The notes under the pieces were generated by a model. It did not search any database. It saw only the letters and a list, made by a program, of their open reading frames with translations, and was not told the DNA's origin. From assembly GCF_016859285.1 (NCBI RefSeq), contig NC_053414.1, positions 7,970,017 through 8,034,016 of the forward strand: 64,000 nucleotides of DNA, read 5' to 3'. The stretch is from Xiphias gladius (Eukaryota > Chordata > Actinopteri > Istiophoriformes > Xiphiidae). A program made the translations under genes and the position numbers. Positions 61,206 to 64,000 of this stretch are shown piece after piece; position 1 is the first letter of the stretch; each line of letters opens with the position of its first letter.

Positions 61206-62865
61206 ATGTTTAACATGTACAAAATCTAACCAACGGCTTGCTGTAGGCCTCTTATCTGCCATACAAACATGAAAGCAGTATCAATTTTCTCACCTAACTC
61301 TCAGCAAGAAAGCAAGTAAGCGCATTTCTCAAAGTTTCAAACTATTCTTTCTAAAACAAGCTCCAGATTTTAAACTCAACGTTAAGCTACAATGTGTTAA
61401 GTTTGGGAATCTGCAAGAGAAAGAAGAGATTCCCTTCTGCTCATGATGTAAAGGTACATTTGATACCCGGGACTTGGACTGCACAGACACAAGCACGTAG
61501 GCATACGGGACGTACGGTATGCTCTTTGGCTGAGTTCAGACATACACGACCGACGCGGGCTTTCACACTCACTGACACGCTTCAGAATAAGCATCCTTGA
61601 AAGTAATGGCACTGGCCAGGCAGGCACCTAGACTGAGCTTGGAGTTACGTACACAGGCTCTCGATATAGCAGAAAAATGACAAGATACAGGAGGGGACAG
61701 TGTGACCTGTGTAAAAACAACAGATACTGTGGTCAAAGATGGCGCAACTCCTCTTTTTCATGAGAATTTTTGTGGGTTGGGGGGAAAAAACAAAATTTAA
61801 CCTATATTTAAAATCTGTTGCGTGGAAGAACAGAACTGCACACTCAAAAGGTAAACAGCACAGAACGGAGGTGCATGGATGTGGTTTAGAGGAAGGAAAA
61901 ACAAAATGGCTGCCCTGAAATGACTACTGAACTAGCTTCAAAACATACACAATAATAAAAAATTAAGTTGAGATATGACGAAATTAGGCTGCATTAGTAA
62001 GTAATAGTACCTGCCTTGTACATACACAATTCAAATAAAATGAAAACAAGTAGCTAGGATACTTGTCTTATCAAAAATATGTAGCTTTGGTAAACAAGTT
62101 ATGTAGAGAACTGTTGTCTGAACATGTTGATGTGAGAGATCACTACATGACATCTAGGAATCAAGGGTGAGAGCTTTTCTCTGTTTTGAGGCTATGAAGT
62201 CAATGAGCGGAGAAGCAGGCGAAAAGTTCCACTCCCCAAAATCCTCTGTCCTCTCCCCTTGTCACCAGCTGATGAGGAACAGAGACAGCAAAAGGCAGCG
62301 AGACTCCCGAATGGAACAAAAAAATGCTTTCTTTACTGTCCCGAGCACCGATTGAAGAGTTTCCGTGGTAATGTAGCAGCATCATAATGGTCTGCAGAGG
62401 ACAGACTCCTCCAGAGCAGAAGTGGAAGACTACTTTATCCTCTCTCCTTCCAGCAGTCCCCTCAACCTTTTCTATCCATCGCAGAGGAAGCGGAGGACCG
62501 GTCAGACATTGGATTTTAACAGCCCTCCTCGAATATCCACAGTGGAGACGTGACAGGTGAAATAATTTATGTTCCTTTCCTCCGCTCCTGTTTCATCTGG
62601 CCCAGCTTCTTTGCTTGATGTGGGTTTGATCCAGGCGCTGACGCAGATATCCAGATATTCCATAAAAATAACCACCTCCTTGATACTCGAGCTTCTACCA
62701 TGCAGCGCAATCTCCCTTTTGTCACACGTCGCTCCTTCCATCTTTCTACTTTCTTTCGTTTTCTCACCACTGAATTTCCATCTAACCTGAATGTTCTCTT
62801 CCAATCTCCTCTTTTCAAATGATTTTTTTTTTCCCAATTCTGTTCCGTCTTCCTGTTCCCAATTT

Positions 62866-64000
62866 TCAGTCAACCTTCTCCACCTTCCCAATGATCTTCT
62901 CCTCAAAGATGGGCAAGATGGCGTCATCGTCGCGAACTTCCTCGAACACTACACCACAGTCAAACTCGTCGCTCACTTTCTTGAAGTAGAACCTGCACAC
63001 AAAAGACAGACATGTTAGTCATTAGTTCTTATTCGTTTTTTTAATTCATTTGTAGATGTGCCAAATAGTGAGTCACACAATGGAGAAAAAAAAAAAAAAA
63101 AAATCAGTTCCTCTAATTTGTACTATGGGGCCGAATTCAATTTCTGCAGTTGAATATTATTCATTATGTATATGTTGATATTTTGTCAAATTTACTCCTA
63201 TTCTTCATATATTTTGTTTAATCAAGATCTACTCTGAGTAAATACAATCATATTTTTATTTGTGTATTACTGGTAATTCCCTGAGAAACTGTATATCATG
63301 CCTCTTTGAGACCACGCAGCAATTTTACGACACTTAAATGAAAACAAACTTCAAGGTAGTTAGCTGCTTGCAGGTGAAGACCAGAGCCACACACGCAGAG
63401 TTACACTAAGATAAACAGCGAGATTTCCTGTTGATATCTCTGTTCCCATCAACTTTATTTTGTGACAGTGGATTAATGAACCTGCTTTGCTTTTGTTTAC
63501 AAGAGGAATCAGAGTGTGCTGTGTAGATATAGGATAAGAAATGTGTATGCTTAAGGTTACACTCTCTGCCAGGTTTTGGATCCTGTATGTACCATTCTCA
63601 CATTCACACTCTCACACACACAAAATACATTTTCAACTATATACATCAGATGTTCTCACCTGTAGTGGCCCTTTTTGGTAAGCAGCTCCTTGAACTGGCC
63701 CAAAGTCACCACACGGCCTTTGACTGATGTTCTGTATGGGATTGGCTCTCCACAAAAGTAGTAAGCGACCGTCATGTTCTCACACACTTGGCGCTTACCA
63801 GACTTATGCCTTAAAGAGAACAAGATCCATGTCAAAACACTCAAGTAAGATCACATACACAGGTTAATGGTAACTGAGGAACATGTATTTTTAGGCTATA
63901 TACATAGAATTGACTTGACATCTCACCTCTGCTTGGCCTGCTGTAGTGCATTCCTCCTCCTCTCCTCCTCCAGCCTCCTCCTAGCCTCCTCCAGCTGGGT
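62866..64000 (-). CDS. axin1: Axin1, last three exons with the DIX domain (5' part beyond window)
   Basis: Axin1 is the scaffold of the cytoplasmic beta-catenin destruction complex; its C-terminal DIX domain polymerises and binds Dishevelled. Exons in transcript order: 63927-64000 (cut by the edge), 63660-63809, 62866-62992, with phases that match. They read [16 protein letters not shown], then [16 protein letters not shown], then the DIX domain: [49 protein letters not shown], and the end [17 protein letters not shown] before TGA (62866-62868). The C-terminus fits axin1 better than axin2, which has a different ending (recalled from human). Compared with human axin1, the stretch between the Arg/Glu-rich segment and the DIX domain is much shorter in this exon set. 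Confidence 0.96.

Larger units (their letters stand above)
58848..62865. other. 3' flank and probable 3' UTR of axin1
   Basis: Mostly AT-rich. The part from 62865 down towards about 59270 may be transcribed as axin1 3' UTR; minus-strand AATAAA motifs at 59268-59273 and 59280-59285 are possible ends. It contains a TA-flanked transposon remnant (59900-60322) and a repeat (60920-61205). No protein-coding signal is seen apart from decayed transposase. Confidence 0.4.

Overview
This window is nuclear DNA of a bony (teleost) fish. It carries split genes with GT-AG introns, vertebrate protein families, and a repeat load typical of teleosts: Tc1/mariner relics, short inverted-repeat elements, a tRNA-type SINE and a long CA microsatellite. 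There is no bacterial or viral gene organisation. Every gene I can support lies on the minus strand.

Layout. (1) 1-4990: a CDC37-type Hsp90 co-chaperone, six exons visible, C-terminus cut off by the window edge. (2) 9514-12691: a complete five-exon ICAM-like adhesion receptor with signal peptide, three Ig domains, one membrane span and a short tail. (3) 20728-22264: a second ICAM-like cluster with signal peptide and Ig domains 1 and 2 only. The domain 1 exon, the next intron and about 60% of the domain 2 exon are identical to the first copy. (4) 27236-57249: a complete 40-exon gtf3c1 gene (TFIIIC220). I traced all 40 exons, and every junction keeps phase, giving a 2,229-residue product. (5) 57504-58847: C-terminal exons of an unidentified gene lying head-to-tail just upstream of gtf3c1. 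(6) 62866-64000: the last three exons of axin1, including its DIX domain, cut by the window edge. Orphan exon-like segments sit at 6481-6553, 17419-17655 and 18938-19134.

The ICAM-CDC37 neighbourhood matches the human 19p13.2 linkage of ICAM1/4/5/3 with CDC37. This supports reading the Ig genes as true ICAM relatives. Interferon-response-like motifs lie close upstream of both ICAM-like signal-peptide exons. The gtf3c1 introns account for much of the repeat content. They hold a nearly full-length but frameshifted Tc1-like transposon, at least four copies of a TA-flanked MITE, and many copies of a repeat rich in ATTAATCG-type motifs.

The most unusual points are the sharply bounded 611-bp identical tract between the two ICAM clusters, the phase-symmetric Ig exons that would let the clusters splice together, the CDC37 copy lacking the canonical HPN motif, a GC-AG first intron in gtf3c1, and the unidentified gene next to gtf3c1.
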